Below are positions 40,640 through 50,173 of a DNA stretch of 64,000 nt, one piece after another. Each line of letters opens with the position of its first letter. The stretch's first letter is position 1. The notes under the pieces are model-generated. The model did not search any database. It was not told the origin of the DNA and worked only from the letters and a program-made list of their open reading frames with translations. The stretch is from NCBI GenBank assembly GCA_947493575.1, contig CANLRQ010000003.1:156099-220098 (forward strand). Direction: 5' to 3'. Both the position numbers and the translations under genes were made by a program. Source of the DNA: an uncultured Marinomonas sp. (GTDB taxonomy: Bacteria; Pseudomonadota; Gammaproteobacteria; Pseudomonadales; Marinomonadaceae).

Positions 40640-42562
40640 TTACTGCGATTTGCGAACTCTCAAGTACCACTCAGATAACAAACGAACTTGTTTTTCTGTG
40701 TAACCACGCTCTACCATCCTATTGACAAAATCATTGTGTTTTTTCTGCTCTTCTTTCGACGATTTTGCACTGAAGGAAATAACAGGCAGTAAATCTTCAG
40801 TATTAGAGAACATTTTACGCTCTATAACCGCTCTCAGTTTTTCATAGCTTAACCAACTAGGATTCATTCCATTATTATTTGCACGAGCCCGCAATACAAA
40901 GTTCACCACTTCATTACGGAAATCTTTTGGATTACTAATCCCCGCAGGTTTCTCAATTTTTTCAAGCTCACTATTAATGGATTCTCTATCCAAAATATCA
41001 CCGGTTTCTGGGTCTCGATACTCTTGATCTTGAATCCAGAAATCAGCATAAATCACATATCGATCAAAAATATTCTGCCCATATTCTGAATAGGACTCTA
41101 AATAGGCTGTTTGAATTTCTTTACCGATAAATTCCACATATCGTGGAGCGATGTACTCTTTCAAACTGCGTAAATATCTATCATGCAGCTCTTGAGAAAA
41201 TTGCTCTTGCTCAATCTGTTGTTCAAGCACATACATTAGATGAACAGGATTTGCTGCAACTTCAGTCGGGTCAAAGTTAAAAACTCTTGAAAGTATTTTA
41301 AAAGCAAACCGAGTGGATAACCCGTCCATACCTTCATTCACACCTGCTGCATCTTTATACTCTTGTAATGATTTCGCTTTTGGGTCAATGTCTTTGAGTG
41401 ACTCCCCATCATATATCCGCATTTTTGAATAAATACTGGCATTTTCAGGCTCTTTCAAACGAGATAACACAGTAAATTGTGCGAGCATTTTTAGCGTATC
41501 TGGGGCACAAGGGGCATTCTGTAAAGAGCTGTATTCAATTAATTTTTCATAAATTGACATCTCTTCGGAAACACGAGAACAGTAAGGCACTTTGACGGTA
41601 TAAACCCGATCAATAAAGGCTTCATTTGTTTTGTTATTTTTAAAGGTTTGCCATTCAGACTCATTTGAGTGCGCTAAAATAATGCCATCAAACGGAATCC
41701 CCCCAACGCCTTCAGTACCATTGTAATTACCCTCTTGAGTCGCAGTTAATAGTGGGTGCAACACCTTGATTGGTGCTTTAAACATTTCAACAAATTCCAT
41801 TAACCCTCTATTCCCTCGGCATAAACCTCCGGAATAGCTATACGCATCGGTATCATTTTGCTCAAAAAACTCCAGTTTACGAATATCGACTTTCCCAACA
41901 AGAGCTGAAATATCTTGATTATTTTCATCACCCGGCTCAGTTTTTGAGATTGCTATTTGTTTAATCGCTGAAGGGTATATTTTTACCACTCGGAATTTTC
42001 TAATATCTCCATTAAACTCAATCAACCTTTTTGCAGCCCAAGGGGACATGCTATTTTTAAGGTAACGTCTCGAAATACCGTATTCATCTTGTAAAATCCC
42101 ACCATCTTCTTGTGCATCAAAAAGAGACAAGGGCGATTCAAATACGGGCGAGTCCTTAATTGCATAAAAAGGTTGAGCCTGCATAAGCTCTTTCAATTTT
42201 TCCGCTAAAGACGATTTCCCTCCCCCTACTGGCCCTAATAAATAGAGCACTTGCTTAGACTCCTCTAAGCCTTGAGAAGCATGAGTAAGAAAGGCAACAA
42301 TTCTCTCAATACACTCCTCCATTCCATAGAAATGTTTGAATGCTGGGTATTGTTTAATAACTTTATTGGAAAAAATCCGACTCATGCGTGACTCTTTTGA
42401 TGTATCAATCAGTACAGGTTCTCCGATTGCTTTAAGCAAGCGTTCAGCAGGAGAAGCATAAGCATCAGGGTCAGATTTACAAAGTGTCAAATAATCATCA
42501 AGAGAAATTTCTTCCTCTTGTTGAGCATCATAACGAGATTGGATATGGTCAAATATACTCAT
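40640..42562 (-). CDS. yeaG: PrkA family AAA+/serine protein kinase (YeaG)
   Basis: 640 aa from the ATG at 42562 (MSIFDHIQSRYDAQQ, GGGGGAA upstream); an ATG seven codons earlier is less likely. The AAA domain has Walker A GPVGGGKSSLAEKL (about 105-118) and the FDGIILAHSNESEW segment. The C-terminal PrkA kinase-like domain starts at about 400. E. coli YeaG is a serine/threonine kinase involved in nitrogen-starvation and stationary-phase adaptation. First gene of the operon. The 422-bp gap upstream, shared with the divergent flavin reductase gene, must hold its promoter, but I see no clear sigma-54 site. Confidence 0.95.
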   Translation of the reverse strand: MSIFDHIQSRYDAQQEEEISLDDYLTLCKSDPDAYASPAERLLKAIGEPVLIDTSKESRMSRIFSNKVIKQYPAFKHFYGMEECIERIVAFLTHASQGLEESKQVLYLLGPVGGGKSSLAEKLKELMQAQPFYAIKDSPVFESPLSLFDAQEDGGILQDEYGISRRYLKNSMSPWAAKRLIEFNGDIRKFRVVKIYPSAIKQIAISKTEPGDENNQDISALVGKVDIRKLEFFEQNDTDAYSYSGGLCRGNRGLMEFVEMFKAPIKVLHPLLTATQEGNYNGTEGVGGIPFDGIILAHSNESEWQTFKNNKTNEAFIDRVYTVKVPYCSRVSEEMSIYEKLIEYSSLQNAPCAPDTLKMLAQFTVLSRLKEPENASIYSKMRIYDGESLKDIDPKAKSLQEYKDAAGVNEGMDGLSTRFAFKILSRVFNFDPTEVAANPVHLMYVLEQQIEQEQFSQELHDRYLRSLKEYIAPRYVEFIGKEIQTAYLESYSEYGQNIFDRYVIYADFWIQDQEYRDPETGDILDRESINSELEKIEKPAGISNPKDFRNEVVNFVLRARANNNGMNPSWLSYEKLRAVIERKMFSNTEDLLPVISFSAKSSKEEQKKHNDFVNRMVERGYTEKQVRLLSEWYLRVRKSQ

Positions 42563-42860
42563 GATCGCGTTCCCCCAAGCCATAACAGATTACGCACAAA
42601 GTCATGGCAATGTTTAAAATCATTCAATTTGGTAACAATGAGAGCCAAGAATGAAATAATAGAAAAAAGACTCTTGGCGCTTTAACTTTCTGTTTTACTA
42701 TAACTTCTTCTTTTGTAGTCATTACTTTATAGGTGTAGCACACAAATCGACTTACTCAAGGAAGTGTATTTTTTAATCAGGGGGATTTTATTAGGTCATT
42801 TTGTCCGTTAAGTTATTGTCCTAACGCAATTAATTGATCTTAGAAGGAAGCATAAAAACA

Positions 42861-42908
42861 ATGAAAAAATCACATTTATTTACGTTTTTCAGTCATTTAT
42901 TCAACTAA
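42861..42908 (+). CDS. Possible 15-residue leader peptide upstream of the flavin reductase gene
   Basis: ATG-initiated micro-ORF (MKKSHLFTFFSHLFN) with AGAAGGAAG about ten bases upstream, rich in Phe and His. It stands in the middle of the 422-bp gap between yeaG and the flavin reductase gene. Nothing else confirms translation, and it may be chance in AT-rich DNA. Confidence 0.2.
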   Translation: MKKSHLFTFFSHLFN

Positions 42909-42984
42909 AAATGCACTTTAATAGAATATTGATACTATTTGACGTTTCATCATAAGGATAACCTTCAACTTATTTGGAGAAACA

Positions 42985-43593
42985 ATGCTGTTTGATTTTA
43001 ATAGTTTATCGGCCAATCAAAAATACCACTTGATTACTCAAACCATCACACCAAGACCTATTGCATGGATTTTAACTAAAAACGAATCAGGCAATACCAA
43101 CCTTGCACCCTTTTCTTACTTTAATGCTCTTGGTTCAGACCCTGCTTTATTAGTTGTCTCTATTGGTAACAAATCTGAAACCATTGGCAAAGATACTAAA
43201 GTAAACCTTCTAAGAGAAAAGGAATGTGTTTTGCATATCCCCTCTGAGTCATTAGCTGAGGCGGTGAACTTCAGCGCAGTCACATTAAACTATGGAGAAT
43301 CAGAACCAGATAGTTATCCATTAGAATTAATTGAGTTCACTGATTCCTTGCCTCGTATAAAAGACGCAAAAATTGCGTTACATTGTCAGCTATACGATGT
43401 TCACCCTATAGGGAACTCATCATTTGAAGCATTTTATTTGGAAGTAATAAGCTTATATGCCGATGATGATATGGTCACTCAAGAAGGAAAGCACACATTT
43501 ATAAACAGTGATATTTTAAAACCATTAGGTAGACTAGGTGGAAATGACTTTTCTGCTTTTGGTGGTAAAATTACAATTAAAAGACCCTCTTAA
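42985..43593 (+). CDS. Flavin reductase family (FMN-binding split barrel) protein
   Basis: 202 aa with the flavin reductase-like split-barrel pattern: TQTITPRPIAWILTKNESG, NLAPFSYFNALGSDPALLVVSIG, and EAVNFSAVTLNYGESEPD. Such proteins reduce or bind FMN, but many members have unknown partners. No oxygenase partner is adjacent. A TTTGGAGAAAC site precedes the ATG. It is followed 16 bp later by the 869-aa CNB-acyltransferase-SGNH gene, so cotranscription is likely. Confidence 0.85.
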   Translation: MLFDFNSLSANQKYHLITQTITPRPIAWILTKNESGNTNLAPFSYFNALGSDPALLVVSIGNKSETIGKDTKVNLLREKECVLHIPSESLAEAVNFSAVTLNYGESEPDSYPLELIEFTDSLPRIKDAKIALHCQLYDVHPIGNSSFEAFYLEVISLYADDDMVTQEGKHTFINSDILKPLGRLGGNDFSAFGGKITIKRPS

Positions 43594-43609
43594 CCCGTAA
43601 GGAGCCATT

Positions 43610-46219
43610 ATGGATGTTGCAAATATTGTTAGACAGTTGCCATTTTTAGAAGATGCATCAGAGTCAATTGTCGAAAATATGATCTCGATGGCAAGACTTG
43701 TCACACTGAATCAACACAGTGTTTTGATTAAAAACTTTGATATTGGGAATACCTTGTATTTTCTAATAGAAGGAAAACTATCAATTTCTATTCCTTCTAA
43801 AAATACTAACGAAGAATACGATGTGGGCAATATCAGCAAGCCCTTCACACCAATTGGTTGGTCTGCATTACGTCATCCATCACGTTATGCCACAACCTTT
43901 ACTGCTTTAGAGAACTCTACTCTTATTTCATTACCCATTGTTGAATTGAAAACGTTCTTACAAGAAGAACTTGAATTTGGTAATGACTTCTTACATTTTG
44001 TTTACCAAAACAGCTTAACTGTGTTGGCAAATATTCAAAATAAAACCAAACCTTTTTTTTCCAACGAAACACTAGCATTTGACGAAACTCGCCCTTTAGA
44101 TAAAAAAAATTCACCTCGTTACAACCCATCTAAGGCGTTAGATATCATTAATAAAGCTCAATTTTTTGAAGGCTTTACAGAAGAAGAAAATGCGTTATTC
44201 GCTAAGGTAACCAAACAATTACTCGTTCATCAAGGGGATATTCTCAGCCAACAGAACCAATATGCAGATGGGCTTTACTTATTACTAAATGGCAAAATCA
44301 TTGTCAGGTATCAAACAGAAACAGGCGAGATTATTACCACCCGGACAATCTCTCGTAAAAGCGCATTATTAAGCTGGTGCACCACTGATGAAGACATATT
44401 AAACAGAACCTCTATGATAGCTTCAAGAGACAGTACTGTTTTATTCATCTCTAAAGATCACATCCAAGAAATTTTAGAATCTAACCCTGCCTTAAGTTTA
44501 AAATATTGGTATCGTTTAATTTGGTTAGTCGGCACCCATTTACTTGCCGCTCGTATGCGCTATTTATCACAGACATCCAATAATGAAGTATTTGCTGTCA
44601 CAAACGTTGTAGAGCAAAACACCGCCCTTTTACCCGTAACATCACCTTTATACAAAATTGGTGATTTATTAAAAAGTCCAGTTACAACCGATGAAGCATT
44701 TGGCTTACTTTATAAAAGCCTCCATTATGGTAATACCTTAGAAAAAACCATTTCTGGAATGTGTTTGGATATTTTAAGGGATGTTCAGAGAGAGAATGGA
44801 TTCTATCGACATTTACAGAGAGTCTATGATGATATTACTCAATTACCTAATGATATGCCCGCTACCGATGTTCGTAGAAAAGGTGTTGCCTTATTCGATC
44901 AAGCATTTCAACAAGTACCTTATGTCATTAAAGGGCTTGAGAACTTGCCTAAAAAATCCGGCAGTTTATTTATTTATAATCATTTGAGCCATTCACCCAA
45001 CTCCACTCTACCCAATGGTTTTCACTTCTCTCTCGATGCACAATTTATCAGTAGCATGATTCTTGATAAGCAATATGGTATGGCTGGCGTTAGAGTTGTG
45101 GAACGCAGTAAAAAAGATGAATACTGGAGAGATGATTATTACAAACGATTTGGCAATTTCTTTGTCGATTCATGGGAATCATTAACTTCAGATGAGGAAC
45201 TTAATCAATTATTCCTGCAAGCCGGGCAAGCGATTTTAAAGTCAAATACACCGCTACTAATCTCTCCTGAAGGCGCTTGTTTTAGCACAGATGAATCCCC
45301 TGGGGTAATGCGCACATCAACTTTCAACTTAGCGGCTTCAATGGGCACAGATGAACCTTGGATTGTTCCTATTGCAGTTGCTAACTTTGATAAACGCGTC
45401 GATCACACTGTGTACTCTATTGTTATAAAGCCGGCATTTAAATTATCCAATGAAGTCGATATCAAGGATGATAAACAAGTGGAACAATTTGTAAAAGATT
45501 ACCAAGAGACCTATAAAGGTTATGTTGAAGAAGCGATTCAACTCGCTACTGATATTAGTATTACACCCGACTTAAGTGCCCAGGAGAATTATCGCTCTAA
45601 TGTTCGTAAGCTAAATCAACAAGAAGTTGAATTTGAATCAGATATACGTGAGTTGGAACTCCAATTGACTCAGAAACCATCGGATAATAATCCTGTTGCT
45701 TTTTATGGTTCAACTACTATCCGAAATTGGCCCGATCTTACTAACCAAATGGGGCATAATGACATTATTAACTTAGGCTTCTCTGCGGCTACTTTAGAAG
45801 CATGTGTGTATTACTTTGAGCGAGTTGTTGCACCTCAAAAGCCACGCTCGTTAGTCTTATATGTCGGTGATAATGACATTGGAAACTTGCACAATAGCAA
45901 TCATGTTGTAGCCTTGTATATTGAGCTATTACAAAAAATAGACGTGCACCTAAAAGGGATTCCTGTCACAATTATTAGCATTAAACCAAGCCCTTCAAGA
46001 ATGAAGCAACTTAATACCATCATAAAAACCAATGAAAGTTTAAAACGTCTCGCAATTACACGACCAAATACACAATATATCGACTTGTTTTCATCTTTAT
46101 TAAATGAGTCAGGTCAGATTAAAATAGACTTATTCGAGGACGATCAATTACATCTTAACTCTCGTGGTTACAGACTTTGGTCAAAAAACCTCAAGTCATT
46201 ACAAAAATTTATTTTTTGA
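43610..46219 (+). CDS. Cyclic-nucleotide-binding, acyltransferase and SGNH-hydrolase fusion protein
   Basis: 869 aa, no signal peptide or clear transmembrane segment. Order: two cyclic-nucleotide-binding (cupin-like) domains at about 8-130 and 185-305 (TLYFLIEGKLSIS; GLYLLLNGKIIV), a helical linker, a PlsC-like acyltransferase region at about 435-640, and a C-terminal SGNH esterase at about 690-869. SGNH blocks are seen as FYGSTTIRNW (Ser701), GDNDIGN (block III, 753-756) and DDQLHLN (Asp845-His848). The acyltransferase keeps an EGA motif (Glu554) and IVPIAVANF, but the usual NHxxxxD reads NHLSHSPN, lacking Asp at the expected place. An effector-gated lipid or acyl-ester remodelling enzyme is inferred. 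Confidence 0.85.
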   Translation: MDVANIVRQLPFLEDASESIVENMISMARLVTLNQHSVLIKNFDIGNTLYFLIEGKLSISIPSKNTNEEYDVGNISKPFTPIGWSALRHPSRYATTFTALENSTLISLPIVELKTFLQEELEFGNDFLHFVYQNSLTVLANIQNKTKPFFSNETLAFDETRPLDKKNSPRYNPSKALDIINKAQFFEGFTEEENALFAKVTKQLLVHQGDILSQQNQYADGLYLLLNGKIIVRYQTETGEIITTRTISRKSALLSWCTTDEDILNRTSMIASRDSTVLFISKDHIQEILESNPALSLKYWYRLIWLVGTHLLAARMRYLSQTSNNEVFAVTNVVEQNTALLPVTSPLYKIGDLLKSPVTTDEAFGLLYKSLHYGNTLEKTISGMCLDILRDVQRENGFYRHLQRVYDDITQLPNDMPATDVRRKGVALFDQAFQQVPYVIKGLENLPKKSGSLFIYNHLSHSPNSTLPNGFHFSLDAQFISSMILDKQYGMAGVRVVERSKKDEYWRDDYYKRFGNFFVDSWESLTSDEELNQLFLQAGQAILKSNTPLLISPEGACFSTDESPGVMRTSTFNLAASMGTDEPWIVPIAVANFDKRVDHTVYSIVIKPAFKLSNEVDIKDDKQVEQFVKDYQETYKGYVEEAIQLATDISITPDLSAQENYRSNVRKLNQQEVEFESDIRELELQLTQKPSDNNPVAFYGSTTIRNWPDLTNQMGHNDIINLGFSAATLEACVYYFERVVAPQKPRSLVLYVGDNDIGNLHNSNHVVALYIELLQKIDVHLKGIPVTIISIKPSPSRMKQLNTIIKTNESLKRLAITRPNTQYIDLFSSLLNESGQIKIDLFEDDQLHLNSRGYRLWSKNLKSLQKFIF

Positions 46220-46282
46220 TGTCAATAAAAACTAAAAATACTGATAAACTTAAGATAATAATTATTAAACAATGGAAACTCT

Positions 46283-47215
46283 ATGACTGATTCGAAATTT
46301 CGCCTTGTAACACGAAGTGACTTTGATGGCCTTGTTTGTGCGGTCTTATTAAAAGACCTTGATCTAATTGATGATATTTTATTTGTGCATCCAAAAGATA
46401 TGCAAGATGGAAAAATAGAAATCACAGAGAATGATATTACCACCAACTTACCTTATGTGGCAGGATGCCATATTGCATTTGACCACCATTTAAGTGAAAC
46501 CGTTCGCAATGACGAGAATATCTCAAACCATGTAATTGACCCTAAGGCACCTTCTGCGGCTCGCGTGGTTTATGATTACTATGGTGGTGTAGAAAAATTT
46601 CCAAATATATCACTTGATATGATGGATGCTGTAGACAAAGGCGATTCGGCTCAATTCTCAGAAGACGAAGTTCTTAACCCTACTGGGTGGGTATTAATGA
46701 ACTTCATTATGGATGCTCGTACAGGTTTAGGACGTTTTAGAGAGTTTAGGATTTCCAATTACCAATTAATGATGCAGTTAATTGATAGCTGTAAAGATAT
46801 GACCATTGAGCAAATCTTAGAGCTTGAGGATGTTGTTGAGCGTGTTGAACTTTATAATCAACATAATACTTTAGCAAAAGAGCAAATCAGTCGTTGCGCT
46901 ACTCAACATAAAAATCTAGTTGTACTGGATTTAACTAATGAAGAAACAATTTACGCAACAAACCGCTTTGTAATTTATGCAATGTACCCTGATTGCAACA
47001 TCTCTATTCATAAAATGTGGGGATTAAGGCAGCAAAATACTGTTTTTGCAATTGGTAAATCCATACTAAACCGTTCCTCCAATACAAATGTTGGGGAAAT
47101 ATGCTTAAGCTATGGCGGAGGTGGCCATCTAAATGCGGGCACATGTCAGGTTGAAAATGATCAGGCAGATTCAATATTAAATGTACTAATCAGCAAAATT
47201 AATGCCGATGGTTAA
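46283..47215 (+). CDS. DHH family phosphoesterase
   Basis: 310 aa. The DHH domain has TRSDFDGLVCAVLL (metal Asp motif I) and IAFDHHLSE (motif III, about residues 67-75). A C-terminal DHHA1-like domain has YGGGGHLNAGTCQV. The family includes exopolyphosphatases, oligoribonucleases (NrnA) and c-di-AMP phosphodiesterases; I cannot choose among these. It lies 63 bp downstream of the CNB/acyltransferase/SGNH gene and may extend that operon, but has its own possible leader. Its stop is followed at once by a family B repeat. Confidence 0.88.
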   Translation: MTDSKFRLVTRSDFDGLVCAVLLKDLDLIDDILFVHPKDMQDGKIEITENDITTNLPYVAGCHIAFDHHLSETVRNDENISNHVIDPKAPSAARVVYDYYGGVEKFPNISLDMMDAVDKGDSAQFSEDEVLNPTGWVLMNFIMDARTGLGRFREFRISNYQLMMQLIDSCKDMTIEQILELEDVVERVELYNQHNTLAKEQISRCATQHKNLVVLDLTNEETIYATNRFVIYAMYPDCNISIHKMWGLRQQNTVFAIGKSILNRSSNTNVGEICLSYGGGGHLNAGTCQVENDQADSILNVLISKINADG

Positions 47216-47216
47216 T

Positions 47217-47348
47217 AGCACGAAGTGATGAAAGATAAGGTAAGGTGGCAAAAACAGACGGAAAAGCGGAGTTTATGAGTTATAAATGCGCATTTTGAGT
47301 CTGTTTGAAACAAAGTATTAGCGAGCGTTATAGCCGTACAAAGGTCTC
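47217..47348. repeat. Family B repeat, copy B2, longer variant, about 132 bp
   Basis: The right half (GTTTGAAACAAAGTATTAGC to CGTACAAAGGTCTC) matches other B copies. The left end retains only GCACGAAGTGATG, and the middle has about 50 bp not found in the other copies. Confidence 0.75.
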
Positions 47349-47358
47349 ACCTTATAAT

Positions 47359-47402
47359 AACGAATGAACCGATACTATAGGCTTTCGGTTCATTCGTTTT
47401 TT
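47359..47402 (+). terminator. Intrinsic terminator between the DHH gene and the GGDEF-EAL gene
   Basis: A 14-bp perfect stem (AACGAATGAACCGA / TCGGTTCATTCGTT) with a 12-nt loop, followed by a T run on the + strand. Confidence 0.85.
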
Positions 47403-50034
47403 AATTATTCATTCTGTTAGTCTGAAGTAATTCATTTACTCCATCACTCATCATTGGTCGATAAAAATAGTAGCCCTGCAAATAATCACAGCCGAACTCT
47501 TTAAGCATAGTCCATTGCTCTTGAGTCTCCACTCCTTCAGCAACTACTTTCATAGACATACTTGAAGCCAATGCAATAATTGCTTTGGCAACATCATGAT
47601 CAAAATTATCAGTAGTAATGCCATCAATAAAAGATCGATCAATTTTTAGCACATCAGCATTTAATTTCTTTAAATAACCTAATGAAGTATACCCTGAGCC
47701 AAAATCATCAATTGATGAAGAAACACCTATTTTGAACAGTTTGTTTAACGCAAGAGTTGCATTATCAGGATCAATCATCATTGCAGTTTCAGTTACTTCG
47801 ATTTGTAATAAATTAACTAAAAAAGGATCACTCTCTATCAAGCTTTCAAACGTATCTAATAAACTTGGACGACTGATATGAGAAGCTGAGATATTGATAG
47901 AAATTGGACAAAGCGTTAAACCCAGTTCTTTCCACTCTTTCTGTTGCCTTGCAACTTCACGAATTACCCATTCATCAAGATATAAGATCAGATTTGTTTC
48001 TTCTGCAATAGGAATAAAGTCATCTGGAGGAATCATGCCTTTTTCTGGGTGCACCCAGCGCACTAGAGCTTCAAGACTACGAATTTTTCCAGTACTAGCT
48101 TCAACAATAGGCTGGTAATACAACACTAACTCGTTTTGACGAATACCTTCTCGTAAAGAAGACTCGATAGTCATTCTTTCAGGTGTCGCATCCTTTAAAA
48201 ACTCATCATCCCAAAAACGATAGCATCCTTTTCCAGATTTTTTTGCCTTATATAAAGCAATATCAGCGTATTTCATTGCAGTTACCAGATCATTAGCTTG
48301 TTCAGGCAAATTAACAATTCCCATGCTTGCCCCAACAAAGACCTTATGGCCTTGCAAATCAAATGGTAAAGAAATTGAATCAATAATATTTTGCGCTAAT
48401 TCTTCTACCTGAGAAGAGGATAATACATCCTCAAGTACTACCACAAATTCATCACCACCTTGACGAGCGATCATTCTTTTACCAGGAATATTCTCTTGTA
48501 ATCGCTCAGCAACCTTCACCAATAGTTCATCTCCCACATGATGACCTAAAGAATCATTTACATATTTAAATCGATCAAGATCAAGATAAATTAACGTAAT
48601 AGATGTAGCATTCTTCTTCGTACTTGCTATTTTTTCCAATAAGTATTGTTCAAACTTAGCTCTATTAGGTAATAAAGTTTGAGCATCAAAATAGGCTAAT
48701 AACTTTAATTGTTCCTGCGCTTTTTTGGACTCAGAAATGTCATTAAAAATAGCCAAATAATGCGTTAATACACCATCATCATTAAAGTAGGCCTCCAATG
48801 ACAACCATAATGTTTTATCTTTTAAAACACCATCATGAAAGTTAACTTCCCCTGCCCATTTATGGTTTGCATACACCTCCATCCAAATATTTTTTATCGT
48901 CAATTCTTCCGAAAATGCATAGGATAGGCGACTATTGATACTTTCTGTAAAATCTTTCATTTCAAGATTAAAAATTTGTACCGCAACTTCATTAAAATCA
49001 AGAATTTTACGCTGCCGGTCCATCAAAATATTGCCTTGGAGCGATGAATGGAAAAACTGAGACGATAGCTTAATCCGATCAATTGAATCTTTATCTTTAG
49101 TTACATCCTTTACCAAACCAAGTAAACGAGGTAATTCAGTTTGGCGGCCTTTTTCATATCCACCTTGATTACTCAGATAATATTCTTTTCCTGATGGTGT
49201 AATAAATCGATGTTCTAACTCAAAGACTCCGTTAGATAACAGAGATTCCGAAATAACTTTATTAACTCTTTCTCTTTCATATTCTGGAATACAATTCAAA
49301 TATCGCGAAATACTCCAATGCGTATCATCTTCAGGCAAGTCCAAAATGCTAATAAGAGCATCTGAAAGTATGATGGTTTCAGTTGATAACTCATACTTCC
49401 AAGACCCCATTCTAGATAACTTATGTGCAAGCATGAGATCGCTCTGAGATTGAGCCAGAATACGCTGGTTACTCACTTCCTGAGTAATATCATTAATGCA
49501 ATACAAGCGCCCTACTTTCTCACCTTGAAAATAACGTATTCGACTCTCAAACTCAAAAAGCCTACCATCTTCCAAGTGAATTTGTCCGGAACTGGGCTCT
49601 TCAGAAACCTTATCAACTTTAATAGTGTTAAGAAAAGCCTCTTTATCAATGATTTGAGAAAGCATATGTTCAATTAAGCCAACTTGGCTCACTTCCCCTC
49701 TCCATAAATCGTTAATATTCCATATTCGGGCAAACTCATCATTATATCGACATGTATCAATATCAGTATCAGTATCAGTATCAGTATCAGTCACTAACAT
49801 GGCATCACGCGCAGCATTAAAGGTCGCTTCAAACAAATGATTACTCAATTCTAAGCGCTCGTACCGTTGAACCAATTCAACAGAAGTAAGATCTAAGTAA
49901 TTCTGTAAAAAACCATTTTGTTGAATTAAATCACCAATAACTGTATTAACTTCTTGTAAAAAAGAATCCTTTTCTGCCGATTCAACATCAATAGAGAACT
50001 TATCAAGTATGGGTTTTAGTACTTCATTAATCAA
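47401..50034 (-). CDS. PAS-PAS-PAS-GGDEF-EAL bifunctional c-di-GMP protein
   Basis: 877 aa, soluble. Three PAS-like regions (about 65-190, 195-310 and 315-435; segments ATFNAARDAMLV, YLSNQGGYEKG, FFHSSLQGNILMD) precede GGDEF and EAL domains. GGDEF is intact (residues 526-530) without an RxxD inhibitory site just upstream. EAL is intact (655-657), as are DDFGSGYTSLGYLK and the C-terminal YLQGYYF. Both diguanylate cyclase and phosphodiesterase activities are therefore possible. Oddity: a hexanucleotide microsatellite encodes a Thr-Asp repeat at about residues 82-93 in the first PAS domain. Heme or flavin binding is not evident. Confidence 0.93.
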   Translation of the reverse strand: MINEVLKPILDKFSIDVESAEKDSFLQEVNTVIGDLIQQNGFLQNYLDLTSVELVQRYERLELSNHLFEATFNAARDAMLVTDTDTDTDTDIDTCRYNDEFARIWNINDLWRGEVSQVGLIEHMLSQIIDKEAFLNTIKVDKVSEEPSSGQIHLEDGRLFEFESRIRYFQGEKVGRLYCINDITQEVSNQRILAQSQSDLMLAHKLSRMGSWKYELSTETIILSDALISILDLPEDDTHWSISRYLNCIPEYERERVNKVISESLLSNGVFELEHRFITPSGKEYYLSNQGGYEKGRQTELPRLLGLVKDVTKDKDSIDRIKLSSQFFHSSLQGNILMDRQRKILDFNEVAVQIFNLEMKDFTESINSRLSYAFSEELTIKNIWMEVYANHKWAGEVNFHDGVLKDKTLWLSLEAYFNDDGVLTHYLAIFNDISESKKAQEQLKLLAYFDAQTLLPNRAKFEQYLLEKIASTKKNATSITLIYLDLDRFKYVNDSLGHHVGDELLVKVAERLQENIPGKRMIARQGGDEFVVVLEDVLSSSQVEELAQNIIDSISLPFDLQGHKVFVGASMGIVNLPEQANDLVTAMKYADIALYKAKKSGKGCYRFWDDEFLKDATPERMTIESSLREGIRQNELVLYYQPIVEASTGKIRSLEALVRWVHPEKGMIPPDDFIPIAEETNLILYLDEWVIREVARQQKEWKELGLTLCPISINISASHISRPSLLDTFESLIESDPFLVNLLQIEVTETAMMIDPDNATLALNKLFKIGVSSSIDDFGSGYTSLGYLKKLNADVLKIDRSFIDGITTDNFDHDVAKAIIALASSMSMKVVAEGVETQEQWTMLKEFGCDYLQGYYFYRPMMSDGVNELLQTNRMNN
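49755..49790. repeat. Hexanucleotide microsatellite inside the GGDEF-EAL gene
   Basis: Five perfect TATCAG units plus one TATCAA, encoding alternating Thr and Asp on the minus strand. The unit length keeps the reading frame whatever the copy number. Confidence 0.95.
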
Positions 50035-50173
50035 AAGTCATGCCCCAAAGCGCTGTTTACACACAATAACAAATTCAGATTCATAACAATTTTGACCTAA
50101 CACTAAATATTGGATAATTGAAGATGAATTTCATCACCACCTTTGTAATGATAAAGTGGATCTGTAAAAAAAA

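Noticed and set aside
42563..42984. Sigma-54 promoter for yeaG
   Set aside because: Expected from the nitrogen-starvation link in E. coli, but no TGGCAC-N5-TTGC match was seen.
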